A stretch of 64,000 nucleotides of DNA from Castellaniella sp. MT123 (GTDB taxonomy: Bacteria; Pseudomonadota; Gammaproteobacteria; Burkholderiales; Burkholderiaceae_B). The notes beneath the pieces are model-generated. The model made no database searches. It was given only the letters and a program-made list of their open reading frames with translations, and was not told the DNA's origin. Position 1 is the stretch's first letter, and every line of letters starts with the position of its first letter. This document shows, piece after piece, positions 28,632 through 36,840 of the stretch. The stretch lies in assembly GCF_039614765.1 (NCBI RefSeq), contig NZ_CP154879.1, positions 1,860,001 to 1,924,000 on the forward strand. The letters are read 5' to 3'. Both the position numbers and the translations under genes were made by a program.

Positions 28632-30401
28632 CTATGCCGGTGCGCCAAGATAGGCTTCGATCACCTTGGGATCGCGCTGGATCTGATCGGGCAGGCCAGC
28701 CGCGATCTTGGTACCGTAGTCCAATGCGACGATGTGATCCGAGATCGCCATCACCAGGTCCATATGGTGTTCGATCAGCAAGATAGTGAGGCCGCGCTCC
28801 TTGAGCTTGACGATCAGGTGGGTCAGTTCATCGGTCTCGCTGGGATTCAGGCCCGCCGCAGGTTCATCGAGCAGAAGCACCTCGGGCATGGCCGCCACCG
28901 CGCGGGCAATTTCCAGCCTGCGCTGCAAGCCATAGGGCAGACTGTTGGCCTCCTCGTGCGCGTACCGTTCCAATTCGCAGAATTTCAGGATCGAGTACGC
29001 CCGCGTCCGGATGGCGGCTTCTTCGCGCCGCCGGCTGGGCAAGTTCAAAAGGTTGGACAGGAACCCGGATTTCTGAACCCGGTACAGGCCGACCATCACA
29101 TTTTCGATCGCGCTCAACCCATGAAATAGCTTGAGGTTCTGGAAGGTGCGCCCCAGACCCAGCGCCGCCACGCGATCAGCCGGCAAGGCCGTGATATCCC
29201 GGCCCAGGAACACAATGCGCCCCGCATCGACAGGCACCAAGCCCGACAAAAGGTTCAGCGTCGTGGTCTTGCCTGCGCCGTTGGGCCCGATCAAGGAAGT
29301 GATCGTCCCACGCTGCAGCACGAAAGACACCTTGTTGGTGGGCACGACGCCGCCATACGCCTTGTACAGGTCGGTGACCTCCAATAGGGGGCCAGCGGAC
29401 GCAGACGCGCCGGCATGCGCTGAACGCGACCAGGCATCCGCATCGACATCGCCTGCGTCCTCCACGGAGACCAACCCTCGCCGCCGCTTGAATGCATCCA
29501 CGACGCCGGCGATGCCATCCGGCATGAAATACAGGGCGAAAAGCAGAATCCCGCCGTAGACGAAGTGCTGCACCTCGGGCCAACGCGCCAAGAACGCATC
29601 GATCAGCGCCAGCACCACGGAGCCCATGAAGGCGCCAGCCGGCGTCCGACCGCCAAACAGCACCAGTACCAGCAGAAAGACCGAGAGATTGAAATTCACG
29701 AAATCGGAATTGATGTACTGGTTCTGCTGCGCAACCAGCGCTCCAGCCAGACCGCAGGTGACCGCGCTGATCACGAAAGCCAGTGTCTTGAAACGCAGGA
29801 CGCTGATGCCGACGCTCTGAGCTGCGATTTCCGAAGTCCGGACGGCGGCAAACGCCCGACCGAAACGACTATTGAGCAAACTCGACGTCATGGCATACAA
29901 CAACAAGCCCAACACGACAACGATGACTACCCACTGCCGGCTATCGAGCGGCATGCCGTCAATCATCGGCACACCAATCCCATAGAAGCCCTGCTGGCCT
30001 TTGAAAACATCCGTCCATTCGGCGACGATTTTTTCGATCAGCAAACCGAAGGCGATCGTCACCATGGCCAGGCTCGGACCCTGCACTTTCAAGGCGGGAA
30101 TCGCCACAACGACCCCGAACGCAGCCGAGACCACCACGGCAGCCACGAGCGACAGCCAAGGATCGACCTGATATTCCACGGTCAAAAGAGCGACGGTGTA
30201 AGCCCCCACACCGAACAGACCGGCATGCCCCAACGATTTCTGGCCTGCCTGCCCCACCAGGATATTGAATCCGGTCGCGGCAATGTGATAGACGCCAATA
30301 TTGAAAATTATCAGCAGATAAAAGTCATTCAGCCCGGAATATGCAAGGCCGATGACCAGCGCCGCAACGCAAAGCGGCAGCAAGATTTTTTTGATCTTCA
30401 T
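28632..30401 (-). CDS. livM-livG: LivM-LivG fusion: permease plus ATPase of a HAAT importer
   Basis: A single 589-residue protein. Residues 1 to about 315 are a LivM-type permease with about nine membrane segments, containing NILVGQAGQKSLGHAGLFGV and the EAA-like loop near RFGRAFAAVRTSEIAAQSVG. After a Ser/Ala/Asp-rich linker (about 320-345) a LivG ATPase follows, with Walker A GPNGAGKTT, the degenerate signature LPYGLQRRLEIARA and Walker B LLLDEPAAGLNPSE. I chose the ATG at 30401, which overlaps the livH stop by four bases. Such fusions occur in other Burkholderiales. It should pair with LivH and LivF. Confidence 0.94.
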   Translation of the reverse strand: MKIKKILLPLCVAALVIGLAYSGLNDFYLLIIFNIGVYHIAATGFNILVGQAGQKSLGHAGLFGVGAYTVALLTVEYQVDPWLSLVAAVVVSAAFGVVVAIPALKVQGPSLAMVTIAFGLLIEKIVAEWTDVFKGQQGFYGIGVPMIDGMPLDSRQWVVIVVVLGLLLYAMTSSLLNSRFGRAFAAVRTSEIAAQSVGISVLRFKTLAFVISAVTCGLAGALVAQQNQYINSDFVNFNLSVFLLVLVLFGGRTPAGAFMGSVVLALIDAFLARWPEVQHFVYGGILLFALYFMPDGIAGVVDAFKRRRGLVSVEDAGDVDADAWSRSAHAGASASAGPLLEVTDLYKAYGGVVPTNKVSFVLQRGTITSLIGPNGAGKTTTLNLLSGLVPVDAGRIVFLGRDITALPADRVAALGLGRTFQNLKLFHGLSAIENVMVGLYRVQKSGFLSNLLNLPSRRREEAAIRTRAYSILKFCELERYAHEEANSLPYGLQRRLEIARAVAAMPEVLLLDEPAAGLNPSETDELTHLIVKLKERGLTILLIEHHMDLVMAISDHIVALDYGTKIAAGLPDQIQRDPKVIEAYLGAPA

Positions 30402-31312
30402 ACTTTTTCCACCTGCACTTTGCCCAAGAGCCCGGCGGGGCGAAAATACAGCACGACGATGATCACGGCGAAGACGGCGATCTCGCGCAGATTCGAATAG
30501 AAGAGCCCGATTGTCGATTCCATCAGACCAATCAGGAAGCCGCCGAAAATGCATCCACGCGGATTTTCCAGACCGCCCAGGATCGCCGCGGAAAACGCCT
30601 TGAGTGCGAGCAGCGTCCCCACGAAGACCGACGCCGTTGCGATGGGCGCGATCATGACCCCCGCAATTGCCGCCAAAGCGGAACTCAGCACGAACACACC
30701 GATGGCAACCGCATTGGCGTTGATTCCCATCAGGCTAGCTGTGGACTTGCTGAAGGCCACAGCACGGACGGCTTTGCCGAATTTCGTGGCATGCAGCGCC
30801 CAGTCGAATACCACCATGAGAACCAGCGTGACGCAGAAGACGAAAATTTCCTGCGGCCGCACGCCTGTGCCCAGGATGAAGATCACGTCGTCGCCCAATG
30901 GCGAACCCAGTGCAATGGGCGCCGGCCCCCAGATCATCAAAGCGATGTTCTGGACCAGGATGCCGAAGCCGATCGTGCTCATCACCCACGACAAGCCATG
31001 TTCACCCACGAAATGCTGGATCGCCGTGACGTACAGCAGATACCCCAGTACGGACAACACGACGATACTGACTGCCAGAGCAAACAAGAACGCACCCCAG
31101 CTCATGTCCGAGATCGCCGGCAGACCCGTCAAGCGGCCCTGGCTGTAAAGCAAGACTGCATTGACACCGATCAGGCCCGCAATAGCGAGAAACGCGCCCT
31201 GACCGAAATTGAAGGTTTTCGTGGTGGTATACGTGATGCTGAACCCAAAAGCGATCAAGGCATAAACGCTGCCCACGGCCAGACCACTGAAGATGGCTTG
31301 CAGGATTTCCAT
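30398..31312 (-). CDS. livH: branched-chain amino acid-type ABC transporter permease, LivH
   Basis: Permease subunit of 304 residues with about eight hydrophobic helices and the family motif FSITYTTTKTFNFGQGAFLA near the N-terminus. GINANAVAIGVFVLSSALAA marks the C-terminal half. An ATG at 31312 was chosen; a GTG three codons upstream (31321) is possible and no clear Shine-Dalgarno decides. The gene follows livK after 77 bases and overlaps the fused livM-livG by four bases. Confidence 0.94.
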   Translation of the reverse strand: MEILQAIFSGLAVGSVYALIAFGFSITYTTTKTFNFGQGAFLAIAGLIGVNAVLLYSQGRLTGLPAISDMSWGAFLFALAVSIVVLSVLGYLLYVTAIQHFVGEHGLSWVMSTIGFGILVQNIALMIWGPAPIALGSPLGDDVIFILGTGVRPQEIFVFCVTLVLMVVFDWALHATKFGKAVRAVAFSKSTASLMGINANAVAIGVFVLSSALAAIAGVMIAPIATASVFVGTLLALKAFSAAILGGLENPRGCIFGGFLIGLMESTIGLFYSNLREIAVFAVIIVVLYFRPAGLLGKVQVEKV

Positions 31313-31389
31313 AATGTGCACTCAAAAGGAGGCTTGGCGGCCCCGACAGAGAGACCGCCAGCCGTCGCGAACGTACGCGGTAGCGGCGC

Positions 31390-32598
31390 TTACTGCTTGA
31401 GGTCGGCGGCCGTCAAGGATTGGGTGATCTTGTCATTGACCGACACAACGGTTCCATCCTGCCAACGGACCAAGCGGAAATCCTTGTACGACAACGCCTC
31501 GTGATTCTCGTGCGTAAAGGGATGGTCATATTCCTTGATCACGCCCTTGACCTTGTTCAGATTTTCAAGCGCCTGCTGAACTTTTTCGCCATCGGTGGAG
31601 TGCGCCTGTTCCATGGCGGCCGCCAGCAGCTTGACCGAATCGTAGGCATGCGCAGCCATCACATAAGTGGGCAGGCGACCGTCATTGGCCTTGAGCAGCG
31701 TTTCGTACAGAGCCTTGGATTGCGCCGAGGAATCTTCGGTGATCGATGCCGTGAAAATCATCTTCTTGGCCAGATCAGCGCCCGCGATGCGCACGAACGG
31801 AGAGCTCAGGTTGGCCCACGAGGCGAGCGTCGTCGGTGAGTAATCGATCTTCTCGAGGCTGCGCATGACGTGGGCATTGGCGTCGGACAGGGCGTACACG
31901 ATCAGCGTATCGGCGCCGGCGCTACGGATCTTGTTGAGCTGCGAGGTCATGTCGGTATCGGCCGGGCCGAATTTTTCGACAGCGACAGGCTTGATGCCAT
32001 GCAAGGCCAACAACTCGACCGCGTCCTTGGCGCCCTGCTGACCATATCCGGTGGTATCGGCAATGATGGCGATCTTGCCCTTGGGGCTGGCCTTGGCTGC
32101 ATAAGCGGTCAAGAGAGTCAGCTGATCCTTGTCGCGCATGGAGACACGAAAGATGTAGTTCTGGGGCGCCTTGGTGTAGCGCGCCGTAATGTCGGTCGCG
32201 GTCGCGACCGGCGAAATCGTCGGGATCTTCTTGTTTTGCACCAGATGCAGCCACGCGAGCATATTGCCCGAATTCACCCCGCCCAGCATTGCCTTGACCC
32301 CGATGTTGTTCACCAGCTCATTGGTGTTCTGGATCGCCTTGGGTGGTGAACCGACGTCATCGCGGGTGACCAGTTCCAGCTGCTCGCCCAGCACGCCGCC
32401 AGCGGCATTGATTTCACGAATGGCTTCGGTCGCACCCGCCCTGGCCGAGATACCAAAGTCGGCGGAGCCGGTCGCGGACAGGTCGCTGTTCAAGCCGATC
32501 TTGATCGTCTCGGCCTGGGACAGCGCCGTCGTTCCCGCTAGGGCGACCCCCAGCAGCAGCTTGGAAAAAAAGACGGTCTTGCGTGTAGATTCAAACAT
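31390..32598 (-). CDS. livK: LivK-type periplasmic substrate-binding protein
   Basis: The 402-residue binding protein of the ABC importer. A signal peptide occupies residues 1 to about 29 (FSKLLLGVALAGTTALSQA), followed by ETIKIGLNSDLSATGSADFG, the start of the periplasmic-binding (type 1) fold. It includes AINAAGGVLG-type and TSQLNKIRSAGADTLIVYAL segments. HAAT binding proteins recognise amino acids, amides, urea, aromatic acids and other small carboxylates, so the ligand is open. It is 59 bases downstream of the GMC dehydrogenase gene. Confidence 0.92.
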   Translation of the reverse strand: MFESTRKTVFFSKLLLGVALAGTTALSQAETIKIGLNSDLSATGSADFGISARAGATEAIREINAAGGVLGEQLELVTRDDVGSPPKAIQNTNELVNNIGVKAMLGGVNSGNMLAWLHLVQNKKIPTISPVATATDITARYTKAPQNYIFRVSMRDKDQLTLLTAYAAKASPKGKIAIIADTTGYGQQGAKDAVELLALHGIKPVAVEKFGPADTDMTSQLNKIRSAGADTLIVYALSDANAHVMRSLEKIDYSPTTLASWANLSSPFVRIAGADLAKKMIFTASITEDSSAQSKALYETLLKANDGRLPTYVMAAHAYDSVKLLAAAMEQAHSTDGEKVQQALENLNKVKGVIKEYDHPFTHENHEALSYKDFRLVRWQDGTVVSVNDKITQSLTAADLKQ

Positions 32599-32657
32599 GT
32601 TGTCTCCAATATTTGATTTGGTGAAAATTAAAAATATCGTCCAGCACGTTGCCAGGA

Positions 32658-34262
32658 CTAGTCATCCAGGATCATGTCAGCCGCCTTGTTGGCGATCATC
32701 ATGGTGGCCGCGCAGATATTGGCCGATGGAATCGAGGGCATGACCGACGAATCCACCACGCGCAGGTGATCGATACCATGCACCTTCAATCTGGCATCGA
32801 CCACCGCCATCGGGTCGCTCGCCGGCCCCATGCGTGCCGTACCATTGAGGTGGTAGGAAGACACACCGACGTGGCGCACGAAATCGAGCAATTCATCCTC
32901 GGAACGACACAGATCGCCTGGCAGAGTCTCGCCATCGAAATACCGTTCCAGCGCCTTGGATCGCAACAGCTCCCGCGCGAGACGCACGCCGTTGATCAAC
33001 ACGCGCTGGTCGTCCGAGTCGGACAGGTAATTAGGCTGGACCAGTGGCGCAGCGGCGGCATCGGGGGATTGCAGGCGCACATGCCCGCGGCTGCGTGGCC
33101 GATGCTGCCAGACACCGACTGTCATGCCGGGGTAATCATCCAACCGGCCCACATAGCCTTCCTTGTAGCTGGCCGGCGTAAACACGCCCTGCAGATCGGC
33201 CCTGTCCAGTCCAGGCTCGGATTTCCAGAACCAGTGCACCAGAGAGGGACTGAGCGCCATGATGCTGGGCTTTTTCGTCGCCCAGTTGAAAATCTGCCGC
33301 CCCAGCCGCAGGCCGCGCGACAGTTCGTTCAGGGTATCGCACCCCTTGACGCGCGCCACCAGACGCACGGAATAATGGTCGCTGAGATTCTGACCCACCC
33401 CAGCCAGATCACGCACCACCGGCACACCGGTTTCCTGGAGGTGTGCCGCTGGTCCCAGGCCCGACAGCATCAACAGCTTGGGCGTATTGATGGCGCCGCA
33501 GGCCACAATGACGCTTTTGGCCGCCAGCACCGTACGGGCCGGCCCGCCCGACGGGTGGTTGTATTGGACACCCCGGGCCTTGCGGTCTTCGATGATGATC
33601 CTGGCCGCCTGAGCCGATGTCCTGATCGTCAGGTTGGGACGGCGCCGCACCGGCCGCAGGAAGCAATGCGCGGTGCTCATGCGCCAGCCGCGATCGATCG
33701 TCCGCTGGAAATACCCAGCACCTTCCTGCGACTCGCCGTTATAGTCCGCCGTCCGCGGCATTCCCTGCTGCGCCGCACCCTGGATGAAGGCCTCGCACAA
33801 AGGGTGAATCCAATCCATGTTACTGACGGGCAGCTCGCCTGAACGTCCCCGATACTCATCGCTACCGCCGCTATGACGCTCCATGGATTTGAAATAAGGC
33901 AGTACCTCGCGAAAGGCCCACCCCGGATTACCCAGATCAGCCCAATGATCGTAATCACTCTGCTGACCTCGGTTGTAGACCAGGCCGTTGATCGAAGAGG
34001 AACCACCCAGGACGCGCCCCTGGGGAATGGGAATGCGGCGGCCAGCGGTGAGTTCGGTCGGTTCTGTCGTGAACTGCCATGCATACGTGGGATTGAACAC
34101 GACCTTGATGAAGCCGGCGGGAATATGCAGGAAAGGATGCCAGTCGGATGGACCGGCCTCCAGCAGGCAGACCGTGGAACCATCGGCGCTCAGGCGATTG
34201 GCCAGGATTGCCCCAGCGGCGCCTGCGCCCACAATGACATAGTCGAAAGACTCAGTGCTCAT
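32658..34262 (-). CDS. GMC-family FAD alcohol dehydrogenase
   Basis: A 534-residue glucose-methanol-choline oxidoreductase. Features are the FAD dinucleotide motif YVIVGAGAAGAILANRLS at the N-terminus, GRVLGGSSSINGLVYNRG, and near the C-terminus SSYHLNGTARMG with the catalytic His and SIPSANICAATMMIANKAA with the partner Asn. Without a signal peptide it is probably cytoplasmic or peripheral, feeding electrons to quinone or another acceptor. The ATG at 34262 overlaps the aldehyde dehydrogenase stop by four bases, so alcohol and aldehyde oxidation are probably made together. A TTG at 34277 is a less likely start. Confidence 0.93.
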   Translation of the reverse strand: MSTESFDYVIVGAGAAGAILANRLSADGSTVCLLEAGPSDWHPFLHIPAGFIKVVFNPTYAWQFTTEPTELTAGRRIPIPQGRVLGGSSSINGLVYNRGQQSDYDHWADLGNPGWAFREVLPYFKSMERHSGGSDEYRGRSGELPVSNMDWIHPLCEAFIQGAAQQGMPRTADYNGESQEGAGYFQRTIDRGWRMSTAHCFLRPVRRRPNLTIRTSAQAARIIIEDRKARGVQYNHPSGGPARTVLAAKSVIVACGAINTPKLLMLSGLGPAAHLQETGVPVVRDLAGVGQNLSDHYSVRLVARVKGCDTLNELSRGLRLGRQIFNWATKKPSIMALSPSLVHWFWKSEPGLDRADLQGVFTPASYKEGYVGRLDDYPGMTVGVWQHRPRSRGHVRLQSPDAAAAPLVQPNYLSDSDDQRVLINGVRLARELLRSKALERYFDGETLPGDLCRSEDELLDFVRHVGVSSYHLNGTARMGPASDPMAVVDARLKVHGIDHLRVVDSSVMPSIPSANICAATMMIANKAADMILDD

Positions 34263-35716
34263 GCCGCCGCCATGCAAACATACTTGATTTCGAGGAACTC
34301 CTCGATGCCGTACTTCGAGCCCTCGCGGCCCAGGCCCGAGGATTTGACGCCACCAAAAGGGCCAACCTCGTTGGACACGGTACCGGTATTGACTCCCACG
34401 ATCCCATATTCCAGCTTTTCCAGCATCCGCTGGATCCGCACGCGGTCATCCGTATAGAAATATGCCGCCAGGCCGGATTCACAATTGTTGGCCAGCGACA
34501 GGACCTGCGACTCGGTGCTGAACGTCGCCAGCGCCACGACCGGTCCGAAGATTTCTTCATGCGCAATGCGCATGTCCTGCGTCACGCCCTGCAGCACCGT
34601 CGGTTCATAGAGCAGCCCGCCTTCGACCGACAGGCGGCCGCCCGCCCGCAGCACAGCGCCCTTGCCGACAGCGTCCTCGACCAATCCGACGACTTTCTTC
34701 ACGGCGCGCTGATCAATCAGGGGGCCGAGATCCACGCCTTCTTCAAGGCCATTGCCTAGCTTCATCGCCCGCACTCTGGCGGTCAGCTTTTCCGTGAACG
34801 CATCGGCGATGCTGTCCTGCAGATAGACCCTATTCGCACAAACGCAGGTCTGACCCGCATTCCGGAATTTCGAGGCCATCAACCCATCCACCGCTTGATC
34901 CAGATCGGCATCCTCGAAGACGATGAATGGCGCATTTCCGCCGAGTTCCAGCGACAACTTCTTGATGTTGGAGGCGCTTTGCTGCATCAGGAGCCGCCCG
35001 GTATCGGTCGAGCCCGTAAAGGTCAGTTTCCGGACCGAGGGATGCTGCGTCAGTTCGCGCCCGATGGCGGCCGGCGCGCCGGTCAGCACATTGAGCACGC
35101 CGGGAGGAAGCCCCGCCTGCTCGGCCAGGGCCACCAGGGCCAAGGCGGTATAGGGCGTCAGCTCTGAGGGCTTCAACACCACGGCGCAGCCGGCGGCCAA
35201 GGCAGGCGCAACCTTGCGCGTGACCAACGCGGAGGGAAAATTCCAGGCGATGATGGCGGCACAAACTCCCACAGGCTGTTTGATCGCCATCAGGCGCTGA
35301 TCCGCGCGGGTGGGCGGAAGCACGTCGCCATATATCCGCTTGGCTTCTTCGGAAAACCACTCGACGAACGACAGCGCGTAGTTCAGTTCGCCACGGGCTT
35401 CAGCCAACGGCTTGCCTTGTTCCAGGGTCAGGATCAGCGCCAGGTCATCCGCATTCTGCTCGATCAGGGCCTGCCATTTCCGCAGAATGGCGCCGCGCTC
35501 CTTTCCTGTCCTTGTCGCCCACGCCTGCTGGGCCGCCTCGGCGGCCTCGATGGCCCGGATCGTCTCAGCGGCACCCAGATCCGGAATCGTCCCCAGCACC
35601 GTACCGTCGTAGGGATTGTGGACTTCGAGTACGCGCCCGGAATCGGCATCGCACCATTTGCCGTTAATATAGGCCTGCTGCTTGAACAGCGAGCCATTGC
35701 GCATTCGCGCTTGCAT
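34259..35716 (-). CDS. NAD(P)-dependent aldehyde dehydrogenase (succinate-semialdehyde dehydrogenase-like)
   Basis: A 485-residue class 3 ALDH closest in style to GabD (succinate- or glutarate-semialdehyde dehydrogenases). It has AIIAWNFPSALVTRKVAPAL, the cofactor motif LTFTGSTDTGR, LELGGNAPFIVFEDADLD with the general-base Glu, and NAGQTCVCANR with the catalytic Cys. The C-terminal GPFGGVKSSGLGREGSKYGI is typical of this group, whose substrates carry a second carboxylate. It is the first gene of the eight-gene operon, with a GGAG site before the ATG, and is divergent from the LysR gene. Confidence 0.93.
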   Translation of the reverse strand: MQARMRNGSLFKQQAYINGKWCDADSGRVLEVHNPYDGTVLGTIPDLGAAETIRAIEAAEAAQQAWATRTGKERGAILRKWQALIEQNADDLALILTLEQGKPLAEARGELNYALSFVEWFSEEAKRIYGDVLPPTRADQRLMAIKQPVGVCAAIIAWNFPSALVTRKVAPALAAGCAVVLKPSELTPYTALALVALAEQAGLPPGVLNVLTGAPAAIGRELTQHPSVRKLTFTGSTDTGRLLMQQSASNIKKLSLELGGNAPFIVFEDADLDQAVDGLMASKFRNAGQTCVCANRVYLQDSIADAFTEKLTARVRAMKLGNGLEEGVDLGPLIDQRAVKKVVGLVEDAVGKGAVLRAGGRLSVEGGLLYEPTVLQGVTQDMRIAHEEIFGPVVALATFSTESQVLSLANNCESGLAAYFYTDDRVRIQRMLEKLEYGIVGVNTGTVSNEVGPFGGVKSSGLGREGSKYGIEEFLEIKYVCMAAA

Positions 35717-35823
35717 GTTTGTCTCCGTTGATGGCTTGAAGGCACCCGGTCACAAGGCCCGGTAAAGCTGCGTCAGTCTATCAACGCGGATAAAACCGCT
35801 GAAGCATTCATTGATGAGGCTGC

Positions 35824-35840
35824 CATCGCAAAACACGATG
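35824..35840. promoter_or_regulatory. putative LysR-type operator
   Basis: In the 161-base divergent spacer between the aldehyde dehydrogenase gene and the LysR gene, CATCG...CGATG forms a dyad that contains ATC-N9-GAT, a T-N11-A type LysR recognition motif. It lies 38 bases before the LysR ATG, so binding could also autoregulate the regulator. Confidence 0.4.
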
Positions 35841-35877
35841 ACAAACACACAGCGGCCATCGAATCACGGGTCCCAAT

Positions 35878-36840
35878 ATGTACTTGAACCCCATATCCCT
35901 GAGGCTGTTCATCGCCGTCATCGAGGAAGGCACGATTGCCGCCGCCGCCGAACGCGAGCACATCGCCGCCGCAGCGGTCAGCAAGCGCATCAGCGAACTG
36001 GAACAACAACTCAAGACTCTCCTGCTGCAACGGACCAATAAGGGCATCCAACCCACCATGGCAGGCATGGCCTTGCTCAGCATGGCTCGGCGCGCATTGC
36101 ATGAACTCGACGAAATTTCGGTTCAAATGCACGAGTACGCAAGCGGCGTGCGGGGCTTCGTGCGTGTCTACGCAAACATCTCGGTCATCACCCAGTTTCT
36201 CCCCCAGGACATCAAGACCTTTCTGGAGATCTACCCCAACATTCAAGTACACCTGGAGGAAAAAATCAGCTCTTCCGTCATCAAGTCCGTCCAGGAGAAC
36301 GCCGCCGACGTCGGTCTGTTTTCCGGCACCCACCACGTGGAACACGACGTCGAAGTGCTGCCGTACCGGGAAGACGTCCTGTGCCTGATCGTCCCTAAGG
36401 GGCACCCCCTGATCGGAAAACCCGGCTTCCGCTTCACGGATGCCCTGGAATACGACTTCATCGGCTTGCACACCGGCAGCGCGATCAATCACATCGTGGC
36501 CAACGCCGCCAGCAGCCGCAATCGGGAAATGAAGATCAAGGTTCAGGTCACCGGGTTCGATGCCCTGTGCTTCATGATCGATTCGGGCCTAGGAATCGGC
36601 GTGCTGCCGGCGACGCTCGCCAAACGCTATTCGCGGATATTCAATATTCATACGATCCCTATTCGCGAACCCTGGGCGAGACGGGCGCTGAACATCTGCG
36701 TGCGATCGACAGATTCTCTACCAACGGCTGCCCAGCTGTTCGTGAATCACTTGCGGGCTACAGGCGGACCAGCGCCCGCCCGCAAGCCACACCGGACGCC
36801 CAGGCCCACTGAAAGTTATAACCACCCAGCCAGCCGGTGA
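35878..36840 (+). CDS. LysR-family transcriptional regulator
   Basis: A 320-residue LTTR. The N-terminal winged helix (LRLFIAVIEEGTIAAAAERE, then AVSKRISELEQQLKTLLLQR) is followed by a ligand-binding domain at about residues 90-295. It is transcribed away from the dehydrogenase-ABC transporter-CoA operon and most likely controls it in response to the substrate or an intermediate. The C-terminus is about 25 residues longer than usual and is Pro/Arg-rich. This tail is encoded inside the 3' end of the convergent flavoprotein gene (83-base overlap), so it may be a read-on after loss of an earlier stop. Confidence 0.92.
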   Translation: MYLNPISLRLFIAVIEEGTIAAAAEREHIAAAAVSKRISELEQQLKTLLLQRTNKGIQPTMAGMALLSMARRALHELDEISVQMHEYASGVRGFVRVYANISVITQFLPQDIKTFLEIYPNIQVHLEEKISSSVIKSVQENAADVGLFSGTHHVEHDVEVLPYREDVLCLIVPKGHPLIGKPGFRFTDALEYDFIGLHTGSAINHIVANAASSRNREMKIKVQVTGFDALCFMIDSGLGIGVLPATLAKRYSRIFNIHTIPIREPWARRALNICVRSTDSLPTAAQLFVNHLRATGGPAPARKPHRTPRPTESYNHPASR

